From contig NZ_PYOO01000021.1 in assembly GCF_003026395.1 (NCBI RefSeq), forward strand, positions 1-50,998: DNA of 50,998 nucleotides, written 5' to 3'. A program made the translations under genes and the position numbers. The notes beneath the pieces were generated by a model, which did no database searches, was not told the DNA's origin, and saw nothing but the letters and a program-made list of their open reading frames with translations. Shown here in pieces: positions 1 to 10,859 of the stretch (position 1 is its first letter; each line of letters starts with the position of its first letter). Origin of the DNA: Photobacterium iliopiscarium. Lineage in GTDB: Bacteria > Pseudomonadota > Gammaproteobacteria > Enterobacterales > Vibrionaceae.

Positions 1-82
1 TATCAATCTGTTACCGCTCGACTTGCATGTGTTAGGCCTGCCGCCAGCGTTCAATCTGAGCCATGATCAAACTCTTCAATTA
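1..82 (-). rRNA. rrs: 16S ribosomal RNA, 5' end (partial)
   Basis: Read on the minus strand, this begins with the universal 16S 5' sequence (AATTGAAGAGTTTGATCATGG, then the conserved GCTCAG and AACGCTGGCGGCAGGC segments) and runs off the left edge of the window. Only about the first 80 nt are present. The mature 5' end is placed near 82 by likeness to E. coli. It heads an rRNA operon transcribed out of the window, preceded by a leader with boxA and two promoters. Confidence 0.97.
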
Positions 83-315
83 AAGTTTTGTTGGTCTTTC
101 GACCGGCTCAATAAATACTGACTTTAATACCAACTCTTTATAAATAAAGAGTGTAATTTTAAAGCTTTTTATCATTTAAAAATGATAATTAAATAACTGT
201 GCCAAAATAATCTTCTCTATAAATAGATTGGGCTATTTTGTATTGGTCACTCAGTTTATTGATAAATCTTTCGACTTAACTATTTAGTGAGTGCCCACAC
301 AGATTGCATGGTCAA

Positions 316-329
316 ATTGTTAAAGAACG
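316..329 (-). promoter_or_regulatory. rRNA leader boxA antitermination signal
   Basis: On the minus strand the sequence TTCTTTAACAATTTG lies about 235 nt upstream of the 16S 5' end. It matches the boxA of gammaproteobacterial rRNA leaders, where NusB-S10 loads the antitermination complex. It is followed by AATCTGTGTGGGCACTC, the conserved leader segment that helps form the RNase III processing stem. Identification rests on similarity to the E. coli rrn leader. Confidence 0.85.
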
Positions 330-363
330 TTAGCACAATACATCGTATTGGCTGAGGCTGCGT

Positions 364-391
364 ATACTACTCCGCGCCAATTTAAAGTCAA
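364..391 (-). promoter_or_regulatory. rRNA promoter, downstream (P2-like)
   Basis: Minus strand: -35 TTGACT (391-386), a 16-nt spacer and -10 TAGTAT (369-364), followed by a GC-containing discriminator. An A/T-rich stretch at about 393-418 sits where an UP element would be. Sixteen-nt spacing is typical of rRNA promoters. The position just upstream of boxA fits P2. Confidence 0.7.
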
Positions 392-624
392 CAAGTTTTT
401 TAAATTAGATTTAACAAACCCTTTATTGACTTGCCTTGCGTTAAAAACAAATTACATTTCTAACCATTCGAATAACATTCGAATCAAGACTGCGATTTTC
501 ATAGCTTAATCTAAGATAATAATCGTCAATTACCGCAATGATTTTTTATAAACCGCTTATCGACAAGTTACACACAGGTTGTAAGTAACTTACTAACCGT
601 AGGTATTCCGTGTCGTTGGGCTGT

Positions 625-652
625 ATTATAGAGGGAACAGAAAGGATAACAA
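625..652 (-). promoter_or_regulatory. rRNA promoter, upstream (P1-like)
   Basis: Minus strand: -35 TTGTTA (652-647), a 16-nt spacer and a perfect -10 TATAAT (630-625), then a discriminator containing CAGCCC. The upstream DNA (653-680) is T/A-rich like an UP element. The layout (TTGT-N-A, 16 nt, TATAAT) resembles rrn P1 promoters. It lies about 550 nt upstream of the 16S start. The rest of 83-808 holds no gene I can support. Confidence 0.75.
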
Positions 653-808
653 TTGTTTATTTGCTTTTTTGATGTGAATGCTAGTAATACCAACCAAAAG
701 CCATAAAAGACTCAATATTCATACAACAACATCTTTCATTGATAGTCGTAATTTAAAAATACTGCTGACTATTTGATCAATCAATGACTTTTGGTTAATT
801 TCAAATGA

Positions 809-1546
809 TTATGAAACAACAAAACAAGGATTCAATAAGGGTTCACGATCATAACGAAGAGGGAAGCCGTCCAGATCATTCACTGTAGCGCCCGCACTTT
901 CAGCGATACATTGACCAGCAGCGGTATCCCACATCATGGTTGGTCCGAAACGCGGGTAATATTGAGCACGTCCTTCCGCCACTAAGCAAAACTTTAATGA
1001 TGATCCCACCGCTATCCATTTATGTTCACCTAATTGTTGAAGATAAGCCTCTAACCCAACCGATGGATGTGAGCGGCTACCTACCACCGTCGGTATAGTA
1101 GAAGGTAGAAGACGAATCACTTCTTTACCTACTTTAGTCACAAGCCAAGCTGTTTTTCCATCACCCAGCCATGCTTTATTTAATGCGGGAGCATAGACAA
1201 CCGCTAAAATAGGTTTTCCATTTTCAATCAGCGCAATATTAACGGTGAACTCGCCATTCTTATTGATAAATTCTTTGGTGCCATCCAATGGGTCCACCAG
1301 CCAAAAGGATTGCCAATATTGACGCTGTTGCCAATCAGTCTGTGGCGACTCTTCAGATAAGATAGGAATATTGGGGGTCAATTGTTGTAGCTGATTAATG
1401 ATAATTTCATTTGCTGCAAGATCAGCAATGGTAACGGGACTATTATCGGCTTTATTTTCAACAGTAATATTACTGTGATAATGCGTCATTATTGATTTAC
1501 CCGCATCCAATGCGATGGTGTATATAGCATCAAGTAATGTTGTCAC
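809..1546 (-). CDS. cysQ: 3'(2'),5'-bisphosphate nucleotidase CysQ
   Basis: CysQ hydrolyses 3'-phosphoadenosine 5'-phosphate (PAP), the by-product of PAPS reduction, to AMP and phosphate; Mg2+-dependent, inositol-monophosphatase superfamily. The metal-binding motif DPLDGTKEF lies near residues 86-94, and WDTAAGQCIAESAGA near 207-221 is the second family signature. Length (245 aa) is usual. The start codon is GTG, with AGGAG nine bases upstream; no better ATG is near. Last gene of the cysG-D-N-permease-C-Q operon, 24 nt after cysC. No hairpin with a T-run was found after it before the rRNA promoter region. Confidence 0.93.
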   Translation of the reverse strand: MTTLLDAIYTIALDAGKSIMTHYHSNITVENKADNSPVTIADLAANEIIINQLQQLTPNIPILSEESPQTDWQQRQYWQSFWLVDPLDGTKEFINKNGEFTVNIALIENGKPILAVVYAPALNKAWLGDGKTAWLVTKVGKEVIRLLPSTIPTVVGSRSHPSVGLEAYLQQLGEHKWIAVGSSLKFCLVAEGRAQYYPRFGPTMMWDTAAGQCIAESAGATVNDLDGFPLRYDREPLLNPCFVVS

Positions 1547-1570
1547 TTACGGTACTCCTGTTACCGGTTA

Positions 1571-2191
1571 TCAAGCAATAATACGTCGACTTCGTAAAGC
1601 GTTAATACATTGCTCAACTAACTCATTAATATTATGACTATCTGCTGCGAGACGAATTTCAGGCTGTAAGGGGGGTTGGTACTCAGCATCAATACCTGTA
1701 AATTGCTTTATTTCACCAGCTCGTGCCTTTTTATACAGTCCTTTAGGATCTCGCTTTTCACATTCAGCCAAAGGGGTATCAACAAACACTTCAATAAACT
1801 CACCTTGTGGCAGTAAATCTCGAACTAATTGTCTTTCTTCACGATGAGGTGAAATAAATGCACTCAGTACGATTAATCCTGAATCGGCCATTAACGTGGC
1901 TACCTCACCAATACGGCGAATATTTTCACGTCGATCTTGATCTGAAAATCCAAGATCTTTACACAACCCATGGCGAACATTATCACCATCTAATAAATAA
2001 GTATGATAACCCAAGGCCAAGAGTTTATGTTCAAGAGCACCAGCAACTGTCGACTTACCAGCGCCACTCAATCCAGTAAACCATAACACGCAAGGCTGCT
2101 GTTGTTTTTGCTGACCTCGTTGCTCTTTAGTCACACTATAACTATGCCAGACAATATTATTGTCTGCATGGGACTTCGTTGTCGTATTCAT
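1571..2191 (-). CDS. cysC: adenylyl-sulfate kinase CysC
   Basis: Phosphorylates adenosine 5'-phosphosulfate (APS) at the 3' position with ATP to give PAPS, the substrate of CysH. The P-loop GLSGAGKST is near residue 40, followed by [16 protein letters not shown], the APS-binding and lid region, and [22 protein letters not shown] typical of the family. An ATG 12 nt upstream also starts the frame, but the start at 2191 has GGAA eight bases before it and gives 206 aa, close to the E. coli length. It follows the permease gene by 19 nt in the sulfate-activation operon. Confidence 0.95.
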   Translation of the reverse strand: MNTTTKSHADNNIVWHSYSVTKEQRGQQKQQQPCVLWFTGLSGAGKSTVAGALEHKLLALGYHTYLLDGDNVRHGLCKDLGFSDQDRRENIRRIGEVATLMADSGLIVLSAFISPHREERQLVRDLLPQGEFIEVFVDTPLAECEKRDPKGLYKKARAGEIKQFTGIDAEYQPPLQPEIRLAADSHNINELVEQCINALRSRRIIA

Positions 2192-2210
2192 AACATATTC
2201 CATTGTTAAT

Positions 2211-3941
2211 TTAGTTAAAGGGAAAGACGACTGGGATCAAGATCAACACTACGGTGGAATACACAATCGAGAGCGGTAATCCAAGTTTAATATAATCTCT
2301 AATTTTATAATTACCGACGCTGTAAACGAGTAGATTGGTTTGATAACCATACGGTGAAATGAAACTCGCACTCGCGCCAAATAACACCGCCATAATAAAA
2401 GGCATAGGATCGACACCATAACCCAACGCCAAGCTATAACTAATGGGAAATACCAGTGCGGCGGCGGCATTATTGGTGATCAGTTCAGTAAGAATTAATG
2501 TGAGTAGATAAATGGCAATTAAACCACCATGCACTCCCCAGCCATTAAATGCGGTAATAAGTGCTTGGCCCATTTGTTGTGATAAACCACTGGTTATCAT
2601 TAATTGTGCCAGCGTTAATGCTGATCCAACAATAACTACAATATCAATCGGAAATCGACGTCGAAGCTCACCAAAGGAAATAATCCCCAATCCCACCAGC
2701 AGTACCAAATAAACGGCTAACCCTTTAATCAATGGCAGCCAATCAGCTAAAGCCAATACAATCACACTTAAAAAACCGACCAATACTGTTGTGCTGCGGT
2801 AACGGTCTAAACGTGCGCTTGAATCAAGACCATTAACCAATACAAATTCACGCTCAAGCTTGGTTTGCTTTTGGTTAAACAGTTTCCCCGGCACAATAAC
2901 CAATGTATCACCCGCGCGTAATTCAATATTACCCAAGCCACCAGCTAACCGTTCATGACCACGACGAATGGCAACCACGACCGCATCAAAGTTTTCACGA
3001 AATTGAGTGCTCTTTAAGGTACTACCACAAATAGCAGCAGAATGACTGACCACAACCTCCATCATCGATTGGCCATTAAGATGATGCTGACCAAATAAAT
3101 GCAGTCCTTCTATTTCTTGTAAGGTGGTAACACTTTCAATATCACCACAAAACAATAATCGATCTCCGGCTTGTAATTTAGTTTCAGGGCAAACAGGGGC
3201 TATAGTCTTACCCTCACGGATAAGCTCAGCTAAAAATAAACGTCGTAATGCACGCAGTCTATTTTCAGTGACACTCTTTCCTATTAACGGTGAATGACTT
3301 TTTACTCGCGCCTCTAAAAAATAAGGTAACTGTTCTTCACTGTCGTCATCGTTGTCCGGTAAAAAATAACTCAGCGGAATTAAAATCATTAACCCTATGA
3401 CTAATACCGCTAAGCCAATCATAGTCGGGGCAAAAAAACCCAGACTCGGTAAACCAATATCTTCTACAAAACTATTAATAATAAGGTTAGTCGATGTACC
3501 GATTAAGGTCAGTGTGCCCCCTAAAATAGCGGTATACGACAAAGGCAGTAATAATTTAGAGGGGGCATGGCGTTGATTACGTTTTATCGCCCCAATTAAC
3601 GACACAACCACCGCGGTATTATTGGTAAAAGATGATAATAACGCCGTCGATACTCCCAGCTTAGCCACAACGGTACTATGGTCACCTTGTGAAATTTGCC
3701 GCCCAACCCAACTAATTAAGCGGGTTTTTTCAAGAGCAATGGAGACTAAAATTAATAACACTAAAGTTAATAATGATGAGTTAGTAAAATTTGCGGCAAT
3801 GGCAGGTAATTCAATTAAGTTTGCTTGAAAACCAATAAACGCACTGCCAGCAAATAAATACGCGGGTTTAATCTTCGTAGTGAGCAAGCAGAGAATAATC
3901 ACTACTAGCATTGCCAGCACAGTAGCTTGTTCCCAGCTCAT
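2211..3941 (-). CDS. SLC13/DASS-type permease with central RCK_C domains, probable sulfate transporter
   Basis: A 576-residue membrane protein. The N-terminal half has several hydrophobic segments including an SLC13-like stretch ([14 protein letters not shown] near 105-118). The centre (about 205-370) is soluble and looks like two TrkA-C/RCK_C domains, with repeated [14 protein letters not shown] motifs ([23 protein letters not shown]). The C-terminal half is again membrane-spanning, with a second [11 protein letters not shown] motif near 491-501. That is the two-repeat DASS architecture with an inserted regulatory region, as in YfbS-like proteins. The gene sits between cysN (5-nt gap) and cysC, so sulfate is the likely substrate. 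The substrate is inferred from context only. Confidence 0.85.
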   Translation of the reverse strand: MSWEQATVLAMLVVIILCLLTTKIKPAYLFAGSAFIGFQANLIELPAIAANFTNSSLLTLVLLILVSIALEKTRLISWVGRQISQGDHSTVVAKLGVSTALLSSFTNNTAVVVSLIGAIKRNQRHAPSKLLLPLSYTAILGGTLTLIGTSTNLIINSFVEDIGLPSLGFFAPTMIGLAVLVIGLMILIPLSYFLPDNDDDSEEQLPYFLEARVKSHSPLIGKSVTENRLRALRRLFLAELIREGKTIAPVCPETKLQAGDRLLFCGDIESVTTLQEIEGLHLFGQHHLNGQSMMEVVVSHSAAICGSTLKSTQFRENFDAVVVAIRRGHERLAGGLGNIELRAGDTLVIVPGKLFNQKQTKLEREFVLVNGLDSSARLDRYRSTTVLVGFLSVIVLALADWLPLIKGLAVYLVLLVGLGIISFGELRRRFPIDIVVIVGSALTLAQLMITSGLSQQMGQALITAFNGWGVHGGLIAIYLLTLILTELITNNAAAALVFPISYSLALGYGVDPMPFIMAVLFGASASFISPYGYQTNLLVYSVGNYKIRDYIKLGLPLSIVYSTVVLILIPVVFPFN

Positions 3942-3946
3942 TCACA

Positions 3947-5368
3947 TTACTCCAGTAATTGACCGATATCTTTTGCATCCCAATGCGGGAAATGCTTACG
4001 GACCAGTGCATTAAATTCAACTTCAAACGCTGAATAACGACTGCTTTTATCTATTGCTAATGATTCACGAATTAAGCCTGCACCAACAGTGACATTGGTT
4101 AATCGATCAATAATGATAAAGCCGCCAGTATCTTTACAGGTTTGATAGCTATCAACGGCAATCGCATCGTGTAGGTTGAACTCACATAAACCAATGCCAT
4201 TAAGGGGTAACGTCTCGGTTGCAAAGGTATCAAGACTATTAATATCAACTTGATGACGTATCGCACTCACACTGCCTAGCGTTTTTTTACCTGCCACTTT
4301 AATATCATACTGACGTCCAGCCGTTAATGCGGTTTCCCCCATCCACACGATATCTGCCAATACATTATTACTTAGCGGCACTTCATCTTCTGCTGCGATC
4401 AACGTATCACCACGACTAATATCAATTTCATCCGCTAAGGTAACAGTAATGGCTTGGCCTTTAGTTGCTGATGCTAAGTCACCATCAAAAGTGACAATCC
4501 GCTCTACAGTCGATGTTTTACCTGAAGGTAATGCGGCAACTCGTTGCCCAACACGTAATTCACCCGACGCTAATGTGCCAGCAAAGCCGCGAAAATCGAG
4601 ATTAGGACGGTTTACATATTGAACCGGAAAACGTAAGTCTGCCGAATCATCATCCGTCGACAAATCAACGTATTCTAATAGCGTTAATAACGGCTCGCCT
4701 TGATACCACGACATCTTGGTACTTTGACTGACAACGTTATCACCCTCTAAAGCTGACAGAGGTAACAATTGAATATTGATATTAGGATTGAGTTTTTTTG
4801 AAAACTGGAGGTATTGCTGACTAATATCGTCAAAACGAGCTTGATCAAAATCGACCAAATCCATCTTATTAATTGCCACAATAAATTGGCGAATACCGAG
4901 TAAACTGGCGATATAAGAATGACGACGGGTTTGATCTAATACCCCTTTACGAGCATCGATTAAAATAACCGCCACATCACAGGTTGAAGCACCGGTTGCC
5001 ATATTACGGGTGTACTGCTCATGCCCTGGGGTATCAGCAATAATAAATTTACGCGCTTTGGTCGAGAAATAACGGTAAGCAACATCAATGGTGATCCCTT
5101 GTTCACGCTCAGCTTGCAATCCATCAACTAATAATGCCAAATCAGGCTTATCACCCGTGGTACCGACTTTTTGACTGTCAGTATGAATTGCGGCTAGTTG
5201 ATCTTCATAAATTTGGTGAGAATCATGCAGCAGACGACCAATTAAGGTACTTTTACCGTCGTCTACGGAGCCACAAGTTAAAAATCGCAACAGAGATTTA
5301 TTATGATGTTGATCGAGATAAGCTTCGATTCCAAGCTCTGCCACCTGTTGTTCTATGACACTGTTCAT
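3947..5368 (-). CDS. cysN: sulfate adenylyltransferase subunit 1 (GTPase) CysN
   Basis: GTP hydrolysis by CysN drives formation of APS from ATP and sulfate by CysD. Translation-factor GTPase motifs are complete: GSVDDGKST (residues 33-41), the [11 protein letters not shown] switch II, NKMD and a later SAL segment. The C-terminal part contains the EF-Tu-like beta-barrel domains. Length of 473 aa is normal. The start has AAGGAGAG a few bases upstream. It begins 10 nt after cysD and ends 5 nt before the permease gene, so the genes are very likely co-transcribed and may be translationally coupled. Confidence 0.97.
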   Translation of the reverse strand: MNSVIEQQVAELGIEAYLDQHHNKSLLRFLTCGSVDDGKSTLIGRLLHDSHQIYEDQLAAIHTDSQKVGTTGDKPDLALLVDGLQAEREQGITIDVAYRYFSTKARKFIIADTPGHEQYTRNMATGASTCDVAVILIDARKGVLDQTRRHSYIASLLGIRQFIVAINKMDLVDFDQARFDDISQQYLQFSKKLNPNINIQLLPLSALEGDNVVSQSTKMSWYQGEPLLTLLEYVDLSTDDDSADLRFPVQYVNRPNLDFRGFAGTLASGELRVGQRVAALPSGKTSTVERIVTFDGDLASATKGQAITVTLADEIDISRGDTLIAAEDEVPLSNNVLADIVWMGETALTAGRQYDIKVAGKKTLGSVSAIRHQVDINSLDTFATETLPLNGIGLCEFNLHDAIAVDSYQTCKDTGGFIIIDRLTNVTVGAGLIRESLAIDKSSRYSAFEVEFNALVRKHFPHWDAKDIGQLLE

Positions 5369-5378
5369 TATTCTCTCC

Positions 5379-6287
5379 TTAGAAATAACCTTGGCGTTTT
5401 TTCAATTCCATTGAGCCAGATTGATCGTGATCGATAGCTCGTCCTTGACGTTCACTGGATGTCGCCACCAGCATTTCTTCAATGATCCCCGGTAACGTAT
5501 CAGCCGTTGATTCCACCGCTCCCGTTAATGGATAACAACCTAAGGTTCTAAAACGGACACTTTTTTGTTGAATCGTTTCGCCCGGTTGTAACTCTAGTCG
5601 CTCATCATCAACCATGATTAACATTCCATCTCGCTCAACAACGGGGCGTACTTGGGATAAATACAATGGCACAATTTCAATTTGCTCTAAGAATATATAT
5701 TGCCAAATATCGAGCTCAGTCCAATTGGATAACGGGAACACACGAATGCTTTCGCCTTTATTAATTTGACCGTTATAGGTTTTCCATAATTCAGGGCGTT
5801 GGTTTTTTGGATCCCAACTGTGGTTTTTATCGCGGAATGAATACACTCGCTCTTTCGCACGTGACTTTTCTTCATCACGCCGAGCACCACCAAACGCAGC
5901 ATCAAAACCGTATTTATCGAGTGCTTGTTTTAGGCCTTGGGTTTTCATGATATCGGTATGCTTTGATGAACCATGCGTAAAAGGTCCAACCCCCATCGCT
6001 ACCCCTTCTGGATTTTGATGTACCAACAAATCAAAACCGTATTTTTTAGCGGCACGGTCTCGAAATTCAATCATTTCTCGAAATTTCCAAGTGGTATCAA
6101 CGTGCAATAATGGAAATGGGATTTTGCCAGGATAAAAAGCCTTACGGGCTAAATGCAACATCACCGACGAATCTTTACCGATGGAATACATCATTACTGG
6201 ATTATCAAATTCAGCCGCGACTTCACGCAAAATATGAATACTTTCAGCTTCAAGCTGTTTGAGGTGGGTTAAACGTTTCGGGTCCAT
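5379..6287 (-). CDS. cysD: sulfate adenylyltransferase subunit 2 CysD
   Basis: Catalytic subunit of ATP sulfurylase: ATP plus sulfate gives APS and pyrophosphate. The PP-loop motif [18 protein letters not shown] lies near residues 35-52, and [21 protein letters not shown] near 135-155 is the diagnostic block. It ends with the family's [11 protein letters not shown] tail. The start at 6287 is chosen because GGAGAG precedes it and the N-terminus ([19 protein letters not shown]) aligns with E. coli CysD, giving 302 aa. An in-frame ATG at 6299 would add four residues. It follows cysG by 13 nt. Confidence 0.97.
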   Translation of the reverse strand: MDPKRLTHLKQLEAESIHILREVAAEFDNPVMMYSIGKDSSVMLHLARKAFYPGKIPFPLLHVDTTWKFREMIEFRDRAAKKYGFDLLVHQNPEGVAMGVGPFTHGSSKHTDIMKTQGLKQALDKYGFDAAFGGARRDEEKSRAKERVYSFRDKNHSWDPKNQRPELWKTYNGQINKGESIRVFPLSNWTELDIWQYIFLEQIEIVPLYLSQVRPVVERDGMLIMVDDERLELQPGETIQQKSVRFRTLGCYPLTGAVESTADTLPGIIEEMLVATSSERQGRAIDHDQSGSMELKKRQGYF

Positions 6288-6300
6288 CACTCTCTCCATG

Positions 6301-7716
6301 TTATGCCAGTTTCACTGCCGCTTCAGGTTGCGGCTGTAACTGTTCCTTTGTTGTGAACCAAGCTAATTTATGTGATAACTTTACGACTTCACCGACAACA
6401 ATTAATGATGGTGATGCAGCATGTTGTGCTAAATCAGCGAGTTCATGTAATTGTCCGGTTAATACTTTCTGAGTGGCTTGTGTGCCACGTTCGATAATGG
6501 CGATTGGAGTGTCAGGGGCGCGGCCATGATCTAATAATTGCTGTTGAATATGACTGGATTTCATTAGCCCCATATAGATAACTAATGTTTGATTACCACG
6601 CGCCAACGTTGACCAATCAAGTTGTTTACCATCCGGCTTTAAGTGCCCAGTAATAAACATCGCTGTTTGAGCATAATCACGGTGGGTTAATGGAATGCCT
6701 GCATAAGCGGTGGCACCGGCTGCGGCCGTAATACCGGGAACAACTTGAAAATCAATCCCAGCTTCTGCTAGCACTTCTAATTCTTCAGCACCACGACCAA
6801 ACACAAACGGATCCCCCCCTTTAAGCCTTACAACGCGTTTACCTTGTTGGGCATATTCAACAATCAATCGGTTGGTTTGTTCTTGTGGCACACTATGAAA
6901 GCCCGCTTTTTTACCGACACAAACAAGTTCTGCATCACGACGTACCAACGCCATGACTTCATCGGAAACAAGGTAGTCATACAACACCACATCAGCTTGC
7001 TGCATTAATTGCAAACCGCGTAAAGTTAGTAACCCCGCATCACCAGGACCTGCGCCAATTAACGCAACTTGCCCGACAAGTGGCGTGTGCTGTTGTAACT
7101 GTTGTTCTAATGCTTGTTGGGCTTCACTATGACGACCGACGGCAACCAAATCTGCAAAGCGACCATTAAATGCTTGCTCCCAAAAGGCGCGACGACTAGA
7201 AAAAGTAGAAAGCTGGGTGGCAAGATAATCACGAAAACCGCCAGCAATAGTCGCCATTTTGCCTAAATGCTGTGGCAATGTTGCTTCTAGTTTTTGACGC
7301 AATAAACGCGCTAAAACGGGCGCTTTACCCGATGATGAAATAGCAACAATGATCGGTGAGCGGTCAACAATAGAAGGCACAATAAAACTACAACGTTGAG
7401 TATCATCAACAACATTCACTAACACTTGACGTTGATTGGCTGATTGGTAAACCAGAGCATTCAGCGCTTTATGTGGCGTTGCTGCAATGGCTAGAAAAAT
7501 CCCATCAAGATTCGCGGGAGAAAATGTGTCACCAACAAAGCGGATCTGGTTAGCAGCAATCGCCGTGGTAAAATCAGCATTCAGCTTAGTTGCAATCACA
7601 CCAACATCAGCACCCGCTTTTAATAACATCCGTGTTTTGCGCCATGCGCTATTACCACCACCGACAACCAAACAAGGTCGACGCTTTAAATCCGCAAATA
7701 TTGGTAAATAATCCAT
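6301..7716 (-). CDS. cysG: siroheme synthase CysG
   Basis: Makes siroheme, the cofactor of sulfite reductase CysI, from uroporphyrinogen III. The N-terminal half (about 1-200) is the NAD-dependent precorrin-2 dehydrogenase/ferrochelatase, with the Rossmann motif [14 protein letters not shown]. The C-terminal half (from about 212) is the SAM-dependent methyltransferase, with [14 protein letters not shown] and [18 protein letters not shown]. The start at 7716 (471 aa) has AAGGAGAG nine bases upstream; an upstream start at 7746 would add ten residues and lacks a comparable site. First gene of the sulfate-activation operon. Confidence 0.96.
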   Translation of the reverse strand: MDYLPIFADLKRRPCLVVGGGNSAWRKTRMLLKAGADVGVIATKLNADFTTAIAANQIRFVGDTFSPANLDGIFLAIAATPHKALNALVYQSANQRQVLVNVVDDTQRCSFIVPSIVDRSPIIVAISSSGKAPVLARLLRQKLEATLPQHLGKMATIAGGFRDYLATQLSTFSSRRAFWEQAFNGRFADLVAVGRHSEAQQALEQQLQQHTPLVGQVALIGAGPGDAGLLTLRGLQLMQQADVVLYDYLVSDEVMALVRRDAELVCVGKKAGFHSVPQEQTNRLIVEYAQQGKRVVRLKGGDPFVFGRGAEELEVLAEAGIDFQVVPGITAAAGATAYAGIPLTHRDYAQTAMFITGHLKPDGKQLDWSTLARGNQTLVIYMGLMKSSHIQQQLLDHGRAPDTPIAIIERGTQATQKVLTGQLHELADLAQHAASPSLIVVGEVVKLSHKLAWFTTKEQLQPQPEAAVKLA

Positions 7717-8130
7717 TGTTAACTCTCCTTGGTGCTCTGTAACCACTATAGAGAGCCCGTGATATAACTTGAAATTCTAAAGTTTCATTTTTTATATCAA
7801 AAAGTTTGGTTACTAATTAAACAATCCTAATTTAATGACCGAATAGAATGATCAACCGCAAATAAATATAAAGCAGATATAAATAGCTAGCAGTAAGCAA
7901 AATGAAGAATATTCAAATATCACTTCGAACCTAAGTTATGCCTTTTCTTTCTTAATTGAATCAGCAACATTTCGTTTTGAATCAAATATTGCGATTCTTT
8001 CACCGCTTAATAATGGTTATGCATATAAAAAATGAGAGTTAAAGCACAATTATGTGACGGGTTCAGATAGTAACCGCATAAGATTTGTTATTTTAGGCAC
8101 GCTTTCCTTACCTACCCTTTGGAGAAACAC
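7717..8130. other. divergent intergenic region between cysG and cpdB
   Basis: About 410 bp, A/T-rich, no ORF I can support. It must hold the leftward promoter of the cysG operon and the rightward promoter of cpdB. On the minus strand a possible sigma-70 element is TTCAAG, 17 nt, TATAGT near 7750-7780. The poor -35 would fit an activator-dependent (CysB) promoter, but no CysB site can be assigned by eye. No convincing CRP site was found. Confidence 0.4.
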
Positions 8131-10098
8131 ATGACACTATCTGTTAAGCCTTTATCAATCGCTGTTTTAAGTGGTTTGCTATTACTGGCTAGCCCCGCAA
8201 ATGCAGAAACGATTAAATTACGTATTCTTGAAACAACAGATATTCATACAAATGTAATGGATTACGATTACTACAAAGATAAGCCGACAGATAAAACGGG
8301 GTTAGTCCGTACTGCGACCTTGGTTGAAAAAGCACGCGCTGAAGTTATTAATAGTGTATTAGTCGATAACGGTGATTTGTTGCAAGGTAGCCCTATGGGT
8401 GACTACATGGCAGCAAAAGGCATTAAAAAAGGCGAAGTGCACCCTGTCTATAAAGTGATGAACCAACTCGGTTATGCGGTAGGTAATATTGGTAACCACG
8501 AATTTAACTATGGTATTGATTTCCTAAACACCAGTATTGAAGGGGCAAACTTCCCTTACATCAATGCCAATGTTTATGATTTAAAAACGGGCAAAAACTT
8601 ATTTACCCCTTACCTTATTCAGGACTACACCTTTAAAGACAACGACGGCAATAACCAAAAACTGAAAATTGGTTACATTGGCTTTGTACCACCACAAATT
8701 ATGGTGTGGGATAAAAACAACCTTGAAGGTAAAGTAGAAGCAAAAGACATTAAGCAAACCGCTGAGAAATTCATTCCTCAAATGAAGGCAGAAGGCGCTG
8801 ATATAATTATTGCCATTCCGCACTCTGGCGTTTCAGCTGACCCTTATAAAATGGGCGCAGAAAACTCAGTTTACTTCTTAACTCAAGTTGAAGGGATTGA
8901 TGCGATTGCATTTGGTCACTCACATGCGGTATTCCCAAGTAAAGATTTTGCAAGTCTACCCGGTGTTGATATCAACAAAGGCACCATCAATGGTATTCCG
9001 GCGGTAATGCCCGGTCGTTGGGGTGATCACGTGGGTATTATGGATTTGGTATTAGACAAAGAAGGTAATAGCTGGAAAGTGACCTCAGCCCTAACTGAAG
9101 CGCGTCCTATCTTTGATAAAGCCAACCAAAAATCATTAATCAAGGCAGATCCAAAATTAGTCGCGGCAGTAAAAATTGATCATAACGCTACCCGTGACTT
9201 TGTTAACCAGCCGATTGGTAAAGCCAGTGATGTGATGTATAGCTATTTAGCCTTGGTTCAAGACGACCCAACAGTACAAATTGTTAACTTGGCACAAAAA
9301 GATTACGTTGAACGCTTTATTCAAGGCGACCCCGATCTTGATGGTTTGCCTGTATTGTCAGCAGCTGCCCCATTTAAAGCAGGCGGTCGTGGTAATGACG
9401 CAGGTAACTACACCGAAGTAGAAGCAGGCCAACTAACATTCCGTAACGCGGCTGACTTATACTTGTACCCCAATACCCTTGTTGCGATGAAGGTAAAAGG
9501 TAAAGATGTTCAAGAATGGCTAGAATGTTCCGCGGCACAGTTTAATCAAATTGATGTTAACAGTGAGAAGCCACAAGGACTTATTAACTGGGATGGTTTC
9601 CGTACTTACAATTTTGATGTCATTGATGGCGTGAAATACAACATTGATATTTCACAACCAGCAAAATACGACGGTGAATGTAAACTGATTAATCCAACCG
9701 CGAATCGTATTAAAGATTTAAGCTTTAATGGAAAGCCGATTGATTTAGAGCAAACGTTCTTAATCGCGACCAATAATTACCGCGCATACAGTGGTAAGTT
9801 TGCAGGTACAGGTGAAGCGTTCGTTGCCTTTGCCTCTCCGGATGAAAACCGCACTGTATTATCAGATTACATCAGTCGCGTGAGCAAACAGAAAGGTCAA
9901 GTTGTTCCAAGTGCAGATAATAACTGGCACTTCACACCACTGAAAAGTGATAACAAACTAGACATTCAATTTGAAACCGCGAACAGTGATAAAGCAGCGA
10001 AATTTATTAAAGATAAAGGCCAATACCCAATGCAACAAGTCAACACCACGCCGGGTGGGTTTGCTATTTATCAATTAGATCTTCAAACGCGTAAATAA
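8131..10098 (+). CDS. cpdB: periplasmic 2',3'-cyclic-nucleotide 2'-phosphodiesterase/3'-nucleotidase CpdB
   Basis: Hydrolyses 2',3'-cyclic nucleotides and 3'-nucleotides in the periplasm, allowing use of RNA breakdown products. A signal peptide of about 25 residues ([18 protein letters not shown]) is followed by the metallophosphatase domain with [31 protein letters not shown] and FGHSHAVFP. The C-terminal 5'-nucleotidase domain follows, including [16 protein letters not shown]. Length of 655 aa matches the family. The frame opens with a TTG at 8119, but ATG 8131 is preceded by GGAG and starts a proper signal peptide. Divergent from the cysG operon; a clear terminator follows. Confidence 0.95.
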   Translation: MTLSVKPLSIAVLSGLLLLASPANAETIKLRILETTDIHTNVMDYDYYKDKPTDKTGLVRTATLVEKARAEVINSVLVDNGDLLQGSPMGDYMAAKGIKKGEVHPVYKVMNQLGYAVGNIGNHEFNYGIDFLNTSIEGANFPYINANVYDLKTGKNLFTPYLIQDYTFKDNDGNNQKLKIGYIGFVPPQIMVWDKNNLEGKVEAKDIKQTAEKFIPQMKAEGADIIIAIPHSGVSADPYKMGAENSVYFLTQVEGIDAIAFGHSHAVFPSKDFASLPGVDINKGTINGIPAVMPGRWGDHVGIMDLVLDKEGNSWKVTSALTEARPIFDKANQKSLIKADPKLVAAVKIDHNATRDFVNQPIGKASDVMYSYLALVQDDPTVQIVNLAQKDYVERFIQGDPDLDGLPVLSAAAPFKAGGRGNDAGNYTEVEAGQLTFRNAADLYLYPNTLVAMKVKGKDVQEWLECSAAQFNQIDVNSEKPQGLINWDGFRTYNFDVIDGVKYNIDISQPAKYDGECKLINPTANRIKDLSFNGKPIDLEQTFLIATNNYRAYSGKFAGTGEAFVAFASPDENRTVLSDYISRVSKQKGQVVPSADNNWHFTPLKSDNKLDIQFETANSDKAAKFIKDKGQYPMQQVNTTPGGFAIYQLDLQTRK

Positions 10099-10120
10099 TT
10101 CCCCTCAATAAAATATCTAT

Positions 10121-10150
10121 ATACCGCAGCCTTGGTTGCGGTATTTTTTT
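10121..10150 (+). terminator. Rho-independent terminator after cpdB
   Basis: Stem ATACCGCA/TGCGGTAT (10121-10128 with 10137-10144), an 8-nt loop, then a run of T's ending at 10150. It lies 22 nt after the cpdB stop. Confidence 0.9.
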
Positions 10151-10192
10151 GATACACTGCCACTATCATTCTTTTTATTCATTAACTCGCTT

Positions 10193-10789
10193 ATGTCTTT
10201 CAATAACCATTCTGAATTAGCGGCTTTTTTAGCTCAGCTAGGTGCAGATACCGCCACCATCAACGATGTCATTGCCGTTGCTGAACCACTGGATCTTCCG
10301 ACTCGTCATATTTTATTACACCAAGGGCAAACCCCAACCCATTGCTACTTTTTATTAAACGGTTTGTGCCATGCGTGTTATTTAACCGAACAAGGTAAAC
10401 AATTCAGTAAAGAGTTCTATTGGGATCAAGATGTTATTATTGGCTTTGAAAGCTTAATTAATGACGCGCCCTCAGCCTATTTATTAGAAACATTATCCGC
10501 CAGCCAATTAATCATGTTACCCATTACCCTGTTTCAGCAATGGCGTCAGCAGCAGCACCCGTTGTATCAAACCTTATTAGAACGTCAATTACTGCATAAA
10601 GAGCACAAAGAACGCTTTATGCTCATGCACACTCCGAAGCAACGATTACAACTGTTTAGTGATCATTTCCCCGAGTTAGTTGGGCGCATAACCGATTACC
10701 AATTGGCTTCTTATTTAGGTATTACTTCCATTAGTTTAAGTCGAATCAAAAAACGGCTCGCAAGTGGTGAAATTAATCCCAAAAATTAA
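10193..10789 (+). CDS. Crp/Fnr-family transcriptional regulator
   Basis: A 198-residue protein with an N-terminal cyclic-nucleotide-binding-like beta barrel (about 20-120: HILLHQGQTPTHCYFLLNGLC, then a region beginning FYWDQDVIIGFES) and a short C-terminal helix-turn-helix (QLASYLGITSISLSRIKKRL near 170-190). No Fnr-type cysteine cluster is visible at the N-terminus, so an iron-sulfur sensor is unlikely. The start at 10193 is preferred because the upstream TTG at 10136 falls within the cpdB terminator. The ribosome site is weak. The effector and targets are unknown; the gene stands alone between cpdB and elaA. Confidence 0.8.
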   Translation: MSFNNHSELAAFLAQLGADTATINDVIAVAEPLDLPTRHILLHQGQTPTHCYFLLNGLCHACYLTEQGKQFSKEFYWDQDVIIGFESLINDAPSAYLLETLSASQLIMLPITLFQQWRQQQHPLYQTLLERQLLHKEHKERFMLMHTPKQRLQLFSDHFPELVGRITDYQLASYLGITSISLSRIKKRLASGEINPKN

Positions 10790-10859
10790 CCATTGTTAAC
10801 TTCATTTTTGACGTAAATCGGTACACTAACGGCATCATACCGAATTCAGGACGTTAACT

